Source: Sphingobacteriaceae bacterium
Lineage (GTDB): Bacteria; Bacteroidota; Bacteroidia; B-17B0; Aurantibacillaceae
DNA length: 63,630 bases
Direction: 5' to 3'
Assembly: GCA_023251725.1 (NCBI GenBank)
Contig: JAHEYG010000007.1
Span: 1-63,630 of the forward strand
In this document: positions 7,760-17,039 of the stretch, piece after piece
How positions within the stretch are numbered: the first letter of the stretch is position 1
How the letters are laid out: every line of letters starts with the position of its first letter
The notes under the pieces: model-generated
What the model was told of the DNA's origin: nothing
Database searches by the model: none
Seen by the model: only the letters and a program-made list of their open reading frames with translations
Program-made: the position numbers and the translations under genes

Positions 7760-9355
7760 TTATCTTTTCCTGAACCTCAAAAACTGCCCATACACCAAAA
7801 ACAAAAGCGCGATAGTTACCGAGGCATAAGAAATTACATCGCCACAGCGAACAAAAAAAGTTTTTCCCTTACTCACATTTAAATCTTTTTGTATAACGGC
7901 CTGCTCCCACCATTTTGTGGCCTGCTCAATATTTCCTAATTCATCAATGAAACACGAGATTCCTGTGTTCGCACAGCGCGCAATCTGACAGCGGGTTTCA
8001 ATAGCACGCAAACGCGCGTAGGCTAAATGGTGTTTGTATCCGGGTGTATCATCCCACCATCCGTCGTTAGTAATAATAAAAATAATGTTTGCGCCATTGC
8101 GAATGTATTGACCAACATAATCGGGATAAACGCTTTCGTAACAAATTACGGGCGCAATTCCCACCGAATTATTTTTACTAAAAAAAACAGTGCGTTCATC
8201 CTGCAAACCCAAACTTCCCATGGTGCCACCTAAATTAATTGCCAATTTCTCTAATGGTTTAAACAATGCAGGAAAAGGCATGCGCTCAACACCGGGCACT
8301 AATTTTGATTTGTGATAAAGTTTTATTCCCCCCTTATTAATTTGAATGGCAGTATTGTAAGAATCGTAATAAATATCGGCGTCCGAAAATTTATCGGCAG
8401 TTGAAGTTAATTTCTCTCCTTCTTTAAAGATATACATGGTGCTTGCACCTGTAATAATTGTAAGATTTGGATATTTTAATAAGATACTGTCTCGCAAAAA
8501 TTTAATGGAGAAAGAATTTTCTAATTCGTTTTCTCTCACGTATTCTGTTAAAAAAGTTTCGGGCATCACTAAATAATCTGTTTCCTGATTCAGTTTCCCC
8601 TTTATTTGATTGCAAAAGTTTTGTAATTGTACTTTTGGTTCTAAATTAAATTTTTCGTTGTAAGGGTCAACGTTGGGCTGCACTATAACGGTTTGGAATT
8701 TGGAGTTCGGGGTTCGGGGATTGGAAGAACGGTACGTTTTTATTATGAAGGAAAAAATAATTGGGATAAAAATAATTCCGAGCAATTTTAGTTTCTGGTT
8801 TATTATTTTTAGAAATAATATATTTATTATTAGAATCCATAAACTTCCGCCGGAGGTTCCCGTAAGTTCGTACCATTGTACAACGTCCGGCGCAAACGCA
8901 AAAACGTTTCCTAACGTGAGCCAGGTCCATGATAAATCCCATAAAGTATGCCCGTATTCAAATCCCAACCACATTGGTATCAATAACCAAATTCCCCAAC
9001 TCCGATAGCTATCGGGGTTATTTATTCTTTTTTTTATATTAAAGTAGGTTGTAAATACAATCGACATTAAAAGCGAATTGGTAACCACCGCCAAACACAA
9101 GCCGCCAAACGAAGCATAATAAATCCACCACGTTGTTAAAATATTCCAGATAAAAAAAGTAAGGTAGGATAGTCCGGTTATTTTTAGTGATTTTCTTTTT
9201 GCAGATAAAGATTCAGAAATTTTTTGTTCCGCAATTAATAAAGGAATCCAGGCAATAAAAATTAAAAATGTAAAAGGATAAATCCAGGAAGCGGCTAATA
9301 ACAGGCCGCTGAGTATTGCTAAAAATATATTAGGGAGTTTTCCTAAATATTGCAT
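7760..9355 (-). CDS. lnt: Apolipoprotein N-acyltransferase
   Basis: A 531-residue inner-membrane enzyme that adds the third acyl chain to the N-terminal cysteine of lipoproteins. About six hydrophobic segments fill residues 1-205, followed by a periplasmic nitrilase-like domain. The catalytic triad is visible: Glu in VMPETFL, Lys in YHKSKLVPGVERMP and Cys in APVICYESVYP. Downstream are TNDGWW and RLRAIETRCQIARCANTG. A final membrane helix is near the C-terminus. Two dispersed repeats are translated within the gene: a palindrome at about residue 114 (PDSYR) and a simple repeat at about residues 210-222 (NPRTPNSKFQT), exactly at the junction of membrane and catalytic domains. The window encodes several lipoproteins that would be substrates. 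Confidence 0.95.
   Translation of the reverse strand: MQYLGKLPNIFLAILSGLLLAASWIYPFTFLIFIAWIPLLIAEQKISESLSAKRKSLKITGLSYLTFFIWNILTTWWIYYASFGGLCLAVVTNSLLMSIVFTTYFNIKKRINNPDSYRSWGIWLLIPMWLGFEYGHTLWDLSWTWLTLGNVFAFAPDVVQWYELTGTSGGSLWILIINILFLKIINQKLKLLGIIFIPIIFSFIIKTYRSSNPRTPNSKFQTVIVQPNVDPYNEKFNLEPKVQLQNFCNQIKGKLNQETDYLVMPETFLTEYVRENELENSFSIKFLRDSILLKYPNLTIITGASTMYIFKEGEKLTSTADKFSDADIYYDSYNTAIQINKGGIKLYHKSKLVPGVERMPFPALFKPLEKLAINLGGTMGSLGLQDERTVFFSKNNSVGIAPVICYESVYPDYVGQYIRNGANIIFIITNDGWWDDTPGYKHHLAYARLRAIETRCQIARCANTGISCFIDELGNIEQATKWWEQAVIQKDLNVSKGKTFFVRCGDVISYASVTIALLFLVYGQFLRFRKR
8695..8726 (-). repeat. Short direct-repeat segment in frame inside lnt
   Basis: On the plus strand the segment reads as imperfect repeats of GGAGTTCGGGGTT. 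It encodes the Pro/Asn/Ser-rich linker NPRTPNSKFQT between the two Lnt domains. I recall similar low-complexity segments (aattcggagttcggggttcgg) as recurrent in Bacteroidota genomes, but cannot verify copy number here. Confidence 0.55.
9002..9015. repeat. Palindrome CCGATAGCTATCGG, copy 1 (in lnt)
   Basis: A perfect 14-bp palindrome within the lnt coding region, in frame and encoding part of PDSYRS. Identical 14-mers occur at 20284-20297 and 44003-44016. Confidence 0.95.
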
Positions 9356-9534
9356 TGGGAACTATTCGTAAATTATAATGATTAACACTAAACGCAAAAT
9401 AAAAAATGTTTAAGTGTTTTTAAAAATTCATTTTTTGGTAATTTAAGTTTTCGTCGCAAACAGAAAAATAAATTTTACTTTGTCATTTTTCATTTTGTGT
9501 TTTATGTTTAGAGTTTTTATACACAAAATATTTT

Positions 9535-12500
9535 TTACACCCCTGCTCCGTGGCAGTTTTTATATTTTTTTCCGCTACCGCAAGGACACTGATCATTACG
9601 ACCAATTTTTTGTTCTACACGCACCGGTTGCTGTTTTGGTTTTTGCTGTTCGTTGGCTTCTTTTACTTCTTCTTCATTTCTGCTTTCCACCAATTTTTCT
9701 TTTTTCTGTTTTGGAGCTTCCTGTGTAAATTTGGCCTGCTGCAATTGTTGTTTATCATTCTCCACTGGCAATCCGCCTTTCATTAAAAACGAAACCGCAT
9801 CTTTATTTGTTTTAGCAATCATGTCGCGAAACAAATTAAACGATTCTAATTTATAAATTACCAATGGATCTTTTTGTTCCAACGAAGCATTTTGCACCGC
9901 TTGTTTTAAATCATCCAATTCACGCAAATGTTCTTTCCACGAATCGTCAATCATTGCCAACACCACTGTTTTTTCAAAAGCTAAAACTAATTCTCTTCCT
10001 TTTGTATCATAAGCTTTTTTAAGATTCGCCATAATTTGCAAACCACGAACCCCATCGGTAAACGGTGTTACAATATTTTCGAATTGATTATTCGGATTTT
10101 TATAAACGTCTCTCACCACCGGAAAAGCCATTTCGCAAACTACCTGAGTTTTTTCAGTATAATGTTTTAATGCAGCGTTAAATAATTGTTCGGCGGCATC
10201 AATTTCGCGCATCGCATAAAATTCTTTATCAGTAAACGGACTCTCAATCCCAAAATTCTTAATACATTCTAAAGTAAAATTTCCAAAATCTTTTTGTTCC
10301 TGAAACTCTGTTACAATTTGTTCGCTCACTTCAAAAATCATATTGGCAATATCAATGCTCAAACGGTCTCCGTACAAGGCGTTGCGGCGTCGTTTGTAAA
10401 TCACATCGCGTTGTGCATTCATTACATCATCGTATTCAATTAATCTTTTACGGGTACCAAAATGATTTTCTTCTACTTTTTTTTGCGCACGCTCAATCGA
10501 TTTGGTAATCATGCTATGCTGAATTACTTCACCTTCTTCCAATCCCATTCTGTCCATCAACGAAGCAATTCGTTCGCTACCGAACAATCGCATTAAATTA
10601 TCTTCTAACGAAACAAAAAATTGTGAACTTCCCGGATCGCCCTGTCGGCCTGCGCGCCCACGCAACTGACGGTCGACACGCCTGCTCTCGTGACGCTCGG
10701 TTCCAATAATTGCTAAACCGCCCGACGCTTTAACACCCGGACCCAATTTAATATCGGTACCGCGACCGGCCATGTTAGTGGCAATGGTAACGGTTCCCGC
10801 CTTGCCTGCTTCGGCAACAATTTCTGCTTCTTTCTGATGAAGCTTTGCATTTAATACATTGTGTTTTATACCGCGTAATTTTAAAGTACGGCTTAATAAT
10901 TCTGAAATTTCTACTGAAGTTGTTCCTACTAAAACAGGGCGACCGGCTGCCACTAATTTTGCAGTTTCATCGATCACTGCATTATATTTTTCGCGTTTTG
11001 TTTTGTAAACGTAATCTTGTTCATCCTTTCGTGTGATGGGTTGGTTAGTTGGAATTACTACCACATCTAATTTATAAATATCCCAGAATTCCTGCGCTTC
11101 TGTTTCGGCAGTTCCTGTCATTCCCGCTAATTTATTATACATGCGGAAATAATTTTGCAAAGTAATTGTGGCGTATGTTTGAGTAGCCGCTTCAATTTTT
11201 ACACTTTCTTTTGCTTCAATGGCCTGATGCAATCCATCGCTGTAACGGCGACCTTCCATAATACGGCCGGTTTGCTCATCAACAATTTTTATTTGTCCGC
11301 CATCAATAACATATTCTACATCTTTTTCAAAAACGGTGTATGCTTTTAATAATTGGTTTACGGTGTGAATGCGTTCGCTCTTCACACTAAACTCGCGCAT
11401 GATAGTTTCGCGTTTTATAATTTTTTCTTTGGGATCGGTAATATTTTTTTCTAAGTCCGCAATTTCGTCTCCCACATTTGGTATTACAAAAAATTTAGGG
11501 TCTTCCGAATTCGTAGTCATTAAATCAATTCCTTTTTCGGTAAGATCAACGCCATTGTGTTTTTCGTCAATCACAAAATAAAGTTCAGCATCAATTTTAT
11601 GCATTTCTTTATTTTGATCCTGCATATAATGATTTTCGGTTTTTTGTAACAAGGCTCTCACACCTTGTTCACTTAAAAATTTTATTAAAGCACTGTTCTT
11701 CGGTAAACCGCGATACGCTCTTAATAATGGGATACCGGCTTCTTTTTCTTTTCCTTCGGCGTAAAATTTCTTGGCATCGGTTAAACAGGTTAATACAAAT
11801 TGTTTTTGTGCGCTTACAATTTTTTCTACCCGAGGTTTAAATTCATTGAACTCGTGTTTATCGCCTTGTGGTGTGGGTCCCGAAATAATTAAAGGCGTTC
11901 TTGCATCATCAATCAAAACCGAATCAACCTCATCTACAATAGCAAAATTATGTTTACGTTGCACTAATTCATCAATACCGCGAGCCATATTATCGCGCAA
12001 ATAATCGAAACCAAATTCGTTATTGGTTCCGTAAGTAATGTCGCACATATACGCATCTCGCCGTTCTTGCGTATTGGGTTCGTGCTTGTCAATACAATCC
12101 ACACTCATGCCATGAAACTGAAATAAAGGCGCGTTCCATTCGCTATCTCGTTTTGCTAAATAATTATTTACAGTTACCAAGTGAACACCTCTCCCCGCAA
12201 GGGCATTTAAAAACATTGGTAAAGTAGATACAAGTGTTTTTCCTTCGCCTGTGGCCATCTCCGAAATTTTTCCCTGATGTAAAACCATGCCGCCAATGAG
12301 CTGCACATCGTAATGCACCATGTCCCACACAATTTCATTTCCTGCTGCTATCCATCGGTTTTTCCAATAGGCTTTGCTGCCTCGGATTTCAATATTTTTA
12401 TGTTGCTTGGCAAAGCTTAAATCAAATTCGCTGGCGGTCACTTCCAGTTCTGCATTTTCTTTAAAACGTTTTGCGGTTTCTTTTATAATAGCAAATGCTT

Positions 12501-12828
12501 CTGGTAAAATATCATTTAAAACATTTTCTACTTTTTGAGTAATTTCAATTTCAATCTCATCAATCTCCTTATAAAGTGCTTCTTTGGTGTTCACATCCAT
12601 TTCTAAATCTTCTGCGATTTGTGTATGAATACCGGCAATTTTTGAATTCTCTTCTTTTATTTCTTCCTGAATTTTTTCTTTAAGATTTTTTGATTTAGTA
12701 CGGAGTTCATCATTGGTAATAGAAACGAAAGTCTCACAAATCTCATTTATTTCATCCACCAAAGGCTCAACGCTTCGAATGTCTTTTTCAGATTTAGTAC
12801 CAAATAATTTTTTAAGAAGACCAATCAT
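9535..12828 (-). CDS. secA: Preprotein translocase ATPase SecA
   Basis: A 1097-residue motor that drives Sec-dependent export through SecYEG. The Walker A region is MATGEGKTLV, the DEAD-like Walker B FAIVDEVDSVLIDDARTPLIISGP, and helicase motifs include NMAGRGTDIKLGPGV and RQLRGRAGRQGDPG. The C-terminal zinc motif CPCGSGKKYKNCH (SecB/ribosome contact) is preceded by a Lys/Glu/Gln-rich linker. Length is normal for Bacteroidota, whose SecA is longer than that of E. coli because of insertions. The start MIGLLKKLFG at 12828 is preferred over an upstream in-frame ATG (12888), which lies inside a hairpin repeat. A promoter-like TACCTTTG lies about 70 bases upstream, so the repeat would be in the 5' leader. 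Confidence 0.97.
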   Translation of the reverse strand: MIGLLKKLFGTKSEKDIRSVEPLVDEINEICETFVSITNDELRTKSKNLKEKIQEEIKEENSKIAGIHTQIAEDLEMDVNTKEALYKEIDEIEIEITQKVENVLNDILPEAFAIIKETAKRFKENAELEVTASEFDLSFAKQHKNIEIRGSKAYWKNRWIAAGNEIVWDMVHYDVQLIGGMVLHQGKISEMATGEGKTLVSTLPMFLNALAGRGVHLVTVNNYLAKRDSEWNAPLFQFHGMSVDCIDKHEPNTQERRDAYMCDITYGTNNEFGFDYLRDNMARGIDELVQRKHNFAIVDEVDSVLIDDARTPLIISGPTPQGDKHEFNEFKPRVEKIVSAQKQFVLTCLTDAKKFYAEGKEKEAGIPLLRAYRGLPKNSALIKFLSEQGVRALLQKTENHYMQDQNKEMHKIDAELYFVIDEKHNGVDLTEKGIDLMTTNSEDPKFFVIPNVGDEIADLEKNITDPKEKIIKRETIMREFSVKSERIHTVNQLLKAYTVFEKDVEYVIDGGQIKIVDEQTGRIMEGRRYSDGLHQAIEAKESVKIEAATQTYATITLQNYFRMYNKLAGMTGTAETEAQEFWDIYKLDVVVIPTNQPITRKDEQDYVYKTKREKYNAVIDETAKLVAAGRPVLVGTTSVEISELLSRTLKLRGIKHNVLNAKLHQKEAEIVAEAGKAGTVTIATNMAGRGTDIKLGPGVKASGGLAIIGTERHESRRVDRQLRGRAGRQGDPGSSQFFVSLEDNLMRLFGSERIASLMDRMGLEEGEVIQHSMITKSIERAQKKVEENHFGTRKRLIEYDDVMNAQRDVIYKRRRNALYGDRLSIDIANMIFEVSEQIVTEFQEQKDFGNFTLECIKNFGIESPFTDKEFYAMREIDAAEQLFNAALKHYTEKTQVVCEMAFPVVRDVYKNPNNQFENIVTPFTDGVRGLQIMANLKKAYDTKGRELVLAFEKTVVLAMIDDSWKEHLRELDDLKQAVQNASLEQKDPLVIYKLESFNLFRDMIAKTNKDAVSFLMKGGLPVENDKQQLQQAKFTQEAPKQKKEKLVESRNEEEVKEANEQQKPKQQPVRVEQKIGRNDQCPCGSGKKYKNCHGAGV

Positions 12829-12846
12829 AGTATTTTCAAAATTTTT

Positions 12847-12887
12847 TCCGAAGGTCCAAAGGACTCCTTTGGAAAATGCCTTCGGCA
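12847..12887. repeat. 41-bp dispersed double-hairpin repeat, copy A (secA leader)
   Basis: It has two nested inverted repeats: CCGAAGG/CCTTCGG as the outer arms and CCAAAGGA/TCCTTTGG inside. The copy at 45565-45605 upstream of aspS differs at only 2 of 41 positions. Confidence 0.9.
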
Positions 12888-12896
12888 ATAAGGCTT

Positions 12897-12904
12897 CAAA
12901 GGTA
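12897..12904 (-). promoter_or_regulatory. secA: Putative secA -7 promoter box TACCTTTG
   Basis: It matches TAnnTTTG on the minus strand, about 69 bases upstream of the chosen secA ATG. Transcription from here would include the 41-bp hairpin repeat in the leader. The -33 element is unclear. Confidence 0.4.
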
Positions 12905-13049
12905 ATAAAAAAACAGCGACTACCCGGCCATAATAGGGAGCTTTATTGACCGAAAATTGGCTTTTTTTAACCATTTAAAAGATAAACACCGCCAATTGTT
13001 GTTTCGGTTTTTGAGTTTGTATTTAAAAACCTATTTTAGTGATGGTATT

Positions 13050-16025
13050 ATGAAGTCTTCCCTAATAAAATATTTCCTCTTTTTTATTCTATTTAAACTT
13101 TCCGTTTTAAACGCCCAGCAATATTATTTTAAGAATTATACCGCCGAAAACGGTTTGCCGTTTGTTCAGGTAGCGTGTATGTTTCAGGACAGCAAAGGAT
13201 ATTTATGGAGCGGCGGTTATGGCGGACTGAGCAGATTTAACGGAAAAGAATTTTTAAATTTTTCGCCTAAGAATGGTTTAATCAATCATTTTGTAAATGC
13301 TATTTGCGAAGGCGATTCCGGAAATATTTATGTCGGTACGAATGAAGGATTAAGTGTGGTACGTAATAAACCTCTTAATAGTTATACCCGAAAAAACGGG
13401 TTAATTGATAACACTATTTTTTCGTTATGTTATGTGAAAAGTGCCGGATTATTTGTGGGAACAAAAAAAGGTTTGTGTTTATTAAATAATTTATCGGGTG
13501 ATAAAAATTTTATTGAAATAAAAGAATTCTCAGGTAAAGAAATAAAATGTTTGCTTCATATCTCTAATAATACGATTTGCGTTGGCACCAATTCGGGTTT
13601 ATATTATTATGATTTAAATTCGGGTGCAGTAAAAAAACAAAATGGATTGCACAATGATAATATTAATTGTGTTGCAGAATGTAATGAAACAAAAGATTTA
13701 TTTATAGGAAGTGTAAATGGTTTATCTAAAATAGAAGTTGCCACTAAAAAATTATTTAATCTCCATATAGAAAACGGACTGATTGACGAAAATATTACAG
13801 CCGTTTTGTGCGAAAATAAATCCCAAACATGGATTGGTTCGGCCAATGGTTTATTAAAATTTAATGGCAAACAGTTTTCGTTTTATAATATTTACAACGA
13901 CAATAATTCAAATCACATTCGATGTTTAATTAAGGATTTCGAAAATAATATTTGGTTGGGAACTCATAGCGGTTTGTATAAATACCGCGATAATGCATTT
14001 TCAAGTTTCAGTAAGCAAGAAGCTATTGGTAATGCCATGGTGTTTCAAATTTTCAGAGACAAAAAAGGCGAGCTGTGGTTTTGTTCGGATAACGGAGTGT
14101 TTAAATATTCGCAGGGTTTTTTTAAAACTTATACTACGAAAGACGGATTAGCTGATAATTATTGTATAGCTGCACTGGAAGATGATGATGGAACGTTATG
14201 GTTTTGCAATAACAAGGGTATATCGAAATATAAAAATAATGTGTTTCAGAATTTTACCCATGAACAAGGTTTTGAAATTACCGGTTCGCTTAATGCGATT
14301 TATAAAGATAAAAAAAATACGTTGTGGGTGGGCGGGCAAAACGGAGTTGCTGCATTTAAAAAAATAAACGGCGTTTATGTTCCGTCATATTATAAAATTC
14401 CAAATCTCTCTCCCGATTACGGCGTATTAACTTTTGTTGAAGATAATAATGGTGCGCTTTGGCTGGGAACATACTCGCGCGGCATTTATAAATTAAAAAA
14501 TGGTGAATTTGTTTCTCAAAACAATTCGTTGAACCTAAAATCGGAAACTACTTTTTTTACGTTACTGTGTGATAAAAATAATGTTTTGTACGGAGCTACA
14601 TTAAACGGTTTGTGGTTTTATGATATTAAATCGGGAATACAAAAATTTATTTCGGAGAAAGAAGGACTGAACTCCGAATTAATTTACTCAATAAAATTAA
14701 GCAACAACGATGATATTTTATGGATTGGAACCAACCAAGGAATTAATAAATTAAATTTAAAAAAATTACGCGAAACCCAAACCGTAGAAATTAATTCGTA
14801 CGGAAAAACAGAAGGATTTACGGGGGCAGAATGTAATGCGTTCGGAATTTGGGAAGATACCGATAGTACTTTGTGGTTTGGAACAGTTAGCGGAGTTGTA
14901 AAATATACTCCTAATACTTTTAAAGAAAATAAACAGTTTTCGAAAACAATAATTAATACTATAAAATTATTCAGCGAGGATACGGTTTTAAAAAACGGAA
15001 GTTTGCTTCCATACAATTATAATAACATTACTTTTTATTATAATGGCATTTGTTTAACCAATCCCGATAAGGTAAAATACATTAAACAACTCGAAGGTAT
15101 TGAAACAAAATGGTCGGAGCCTAGCACCGAAGATTACAGTAAGTATGCCAATCTTCCTCCAGGCAAATACACTTTCAAAGTAAAAAGCTGCAACAACGAA
15201 GGCATTTGGGATCCTGTACCCGTTGAGTTTTCCTTCGAAATAAAAACTCCATATTTTAAAACCTGGTGGTTTACTTTATTAATTATTGGAAGTATTTCCG
15301 GAATTATCCTGCTGGTGTTTCAAATTCGGGTTCAAAACATTCGCAAAAAAGAAAAAGCAGAATTAGATAAACAAGTCGAAATCTCTAAAGTTGAATTAAA
15401 AGCCTTGCGCGCCCAAATGAATCCGCATTTTGTATTTAATTCTTTAAACTCCATTCAGCATTATATCCTAAACAGCAACAGTACCGAAGCTGCAAAATAT
15501 CTCAACAAATTTGCCAAACTTATTCGTATTATTTTAAATAATTCAGAAAAGCCAATGGTAACGGTAAATGAAGATATTGAATCGCTCAAATTATATTTAG
15601 AATTGGAACAAATGCGTTTCGACGGAAAGTTCGATTACATCGTAAATATTGATAAATCTATTGATGGCGACTACGACGAAATTCCTCCCATGTTAATGCA
15701 GCCCTATATCGAAAATGCTATTTTACACGGATTAAATCCGAAAGTTGATAAAGGATGTTTAAAAATTGATATTTTTACTAAAAATAATTATATCATTTGC
15801 CGAATCACCGATGATGGAATTGGCAGAACAGCAGCAGGAGAAATTAAACGCACACAACCCGGACAACAATACAAATCGCTTGGCATGAAAATTACGAGTG
15901 AAAGAGTAAGAATTTTAAACAATATAAATAATTCGAACATGAGTGTTGAAATAAGTGATCTTAATAACGATAAACAAGAATCGATTGGCACTATGGTTGA
16001 AATTTATATCCCCCATTTTTATTAA
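13050..16025 (+). CDS. Beta-propeller sensor histidine kinase (LytS-type kinase core)
   Basis: A 991-residue one-piece membrane sensor. A signal peptide (MKSSLIKYFLFFILFKLSVLNA) is followed by about a dozen periplasmic propeller-blade repeats with D..G.LW.GT..GL..Y character (residues about 25-680). Next come a Y_Y_Y immunoglobulin-like domain (LPPGKYTFKVKSCN), one membrane helix (WWFTLLIIGSISGIILLVF) and a cytoplasmic LytS/YehU-type kinase. The phosphoacceptor His lies in QMNPHFVFNSLNS, and the ATP lid is DDGIGRTAAG. The start at 13050 precedes the signal peptide; an ATG 31 codons upstream gives no signal. The response regulator follows 15 bases downstream. The ligand is unknown; in Bacteroidota such propeller sensors often respond to glycans or envelope signals, which is only an analogy here. 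Confidence 0.9.
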   Translation: MKSSLIKYFLFFILFKLSVLNAQQYYFKNYTAENGLPFVQVACMFQDSKGYLWSGGYGGLSRFNGKEFLNFSPKNGLINHFVNAICEGDSGNIYVGTNEGLSVVRNKPLNSYTRKNGLIDNTIFSLCYVKSAGLFVGTKKGLCLLNNLSGDKNFIEIKEFSGKEIKCLLHISNNTICVGTNSGLYYYDLNSGAVKKQNGLHNDNINCVAECNETKDLFIGSVNGLSKIEVATKKLFNLHIENGLIDENITAVLCENKSQTWIGSANGLLKFNGKQFSFYNIYNDNNSNHIRCLIKDFENNIWLGTHSGLYKYRDNAFSSFSKQEAIGNAMVFQIFRDKKGELWFCSDNGVFKYSQGFFKTYTTKDGLADNYCIAALEDDDGTLWFCNNKGISKYKNNVFQNFTHEQGFEITGSLNAIYKDKKNTLWVGGQNGVAAFKKINGVYVPSYYKIPNLSPDYGVLTFVEDNNGALWLGTYSRGIYKLKNGEFVSQNNSLNLKSETTFFTLLCDKNNVLYGATLNGLWFYDIKSGIQKFISEKEGLNSELIYSIKLSNNDDILWIGTNQGINKLNLKKLRETQTVEINSYGKTEGFTGAECNAFGIWEDTDSTLWFGTVSGVVKYTPNTFKENKQFSKTIINTIKLFSEDTVLKNGSLLPYNYNNITFYYNGICLTNPDKVKYIKQLEGIETKWSEPSTEDYSKYANLPPGKYTFKVKSCNNEGIWDPVPVEFSFEIKTPYFKTWWFTLLIIGSISGIILLVFQIRVQNIRKKEKAELDKQVEISKVELKALRAQMNPHFVFNSLNSIQHYILNSNSTEAAKYLNKFAKLIRIILNNSEKPMVTVNEDIESLKLYLELEQMRFDGKFDYIVNIDKSIDGDYDEIPPMLMQPYIENAILHGLNPKVDKGCLKIDIFTKNNYIICRITDDGIGRTAAGEIKRTQPGQQYKSLGMKITSERVRILNNINNSNMSVEISDLNNDKQESIGTMVEIYIPHFY

Positions 16026-16040
16026 TTTAAAAACTGAGTT

Positions 16041-16790
16041 ATGATAAAAGCAATAATTATAGAAGACGAACAAAAAAGCAGAGAGTTGCTTGCTATGTTA
16101 GTCGAAAAAAATTGTCCGCAATTACAATTGGTAGCAGTTGCAAAAAATGTAAAAGAAGGTGTTGAGATGATTAACACTTTAAATCCGGATTTGGTTTTTT
16201 TAGATATTTCTATGCCCGACGGAACCGGTTTTGATTTGCTTGAGCAAGTGGCGGGAAAAAAATTTGAAATTATTTTTTCAACCGCCACCGATAAGCATGC
16301 ACTCAAAGCAATTAAATACAGCGCCTGCGATTATTTATTAAAACCAATTGACATTGATGAATTAAAAACGGCGGTTGACAAAGTTGCCTTAAAAAGAAAC
16401 GCCACTCCATCAATGGATAATTTGCAATTTTTAATTCAGCAGTTTAAAAAAGCGGATGATAATTATCAGAAAATTACTCTTCCCACCGGTAATGCATATG
16501 AAATTGTTGCCATTAAAGATATTATCCGATGTGAAGCAGATGCGAGTTACACACATTTTTTTTTAGTGGGTGGTAAAAAATTAATGGTTTCGGCCAGCTT
16601 AAAACATTATGAAGATCTTTTACCGGAAAATGATTTTATTCGGGTGCATCATCAGCATTTAATTAATATGAGTCACGTTTCGCGTTTTTTAAAACAAGAC
16701 GGCGGCTACGCTGTAATGAGTGATGGAACCAAAATTGAAATTTCGAGACGTAAAAAAGACGCCTTTATGGAGCGATTAAACAGTATATAA
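16041..16790 (+). CDS. LytTR-family response regulator
   Basis: A 249-residue cytoplasmic transcription regulator. The receiver domain spans residues 1 to about 120: acidic pocket IIIEDEQ, phospho-acceptor Asp in LVFLDISMPDGTGF, Thr in STATD and Lys in LLKPID. A LytTR DNA-binding domain follows (about residues 145-245), with EIVAIKDIIRCEADASYTHF and VHHQHLINMSHVSRF. It is coupled to the upstream LytS-type kinase, so the pair forms a two-component system. A hairpin followed by a T-rich tract lies about 140 bases downstream. Confidence 0.93.
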   Translation: MIKAIIIEDEQKSRELLAMLVEKNCPQLQLVAVAKNVKEGVEMINTLNPDLVFLDISMPDGTGFDLLEQVAGKKFEIIFSTATDKHALKAIKYSACDYLLKPIDIDELKTAVDKVALKRNATPSMDNLQFLIQQFKKADDNYQKITLPTGNAYEIVAIKDIIRCEADASYTHFFLVGGKKLMVSASLKHYEDLLPENDFIRVHHQHLINMSHVSRFLKQDGGYAVMSDGTKIEISRRKKDAFMERLNSI

Positions 16791-16881
16791 TTTCCGGTTT
16801 TTAACCACTTATACAAAAAATCCGACCACTTATTAGAAGCCTGTTTTTTATGGCTCAAACCCAACTTATCTTTACTGTACG

Positions 16882-16977
16882 TTCTTTGCTAAGGGTTTTT
16901 GTTTAGTTTATACTAAACCTTAAATAAGGCCATCAATGTGTCTCGCGGGGATGTACACGTTGGTGGCTTTTGTTTTG
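16882..16977 (+). ncRNA. Candidate small RNA with its own promoter box and terminator
   Basis: The 250-base gap between two convergent genes contains a TATCTTTA promoter-like box (16867-16874), then a 7-bp hairpin (GTTTAGT/ACTAAAC, 16901-16918). This is followed by a 13-bp hairpin (16929-16941 with 16955-16967, three G-U pairs) and TTTTGTTTT. A transcript of about 95 bases from the box to the T tract would be fully structured. Both flanking genes end here, so it cannot be a leader of either. No known RNA family is recognised. It may instead be just the terminator region of the LytTR gene. Confidence 0.35.
16929..16977 (+). terminator. Rho-independent terminator
   Basis: A 13-bp stem with a 13-base loop (CTCGCGGGGATGT) is followed by TTTTGTTTT. 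It would end the LytTR operon or the candidate small RNA. Confidence 0.75.
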
Positions 16978-17039
16978 CCACTAATTGCACTAATTTTCGC
17001 TAATCTGTGTGGTTAGCTAAATTACATTGAAAGATATAT

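Noticed and set aside
9480-11581. Several plus-strand frames across the secA region
   Set aside because: They are antisense shadows of secA, without signal peptides or domain motifs.
12829-12888. Longer N-terminus for SecA from the upstream in-frame ATG at 12888
   Set aside because: The extra 20 residues come from the dispersed hairpin repeat, and the conserved start is MIGLLKKLFG.
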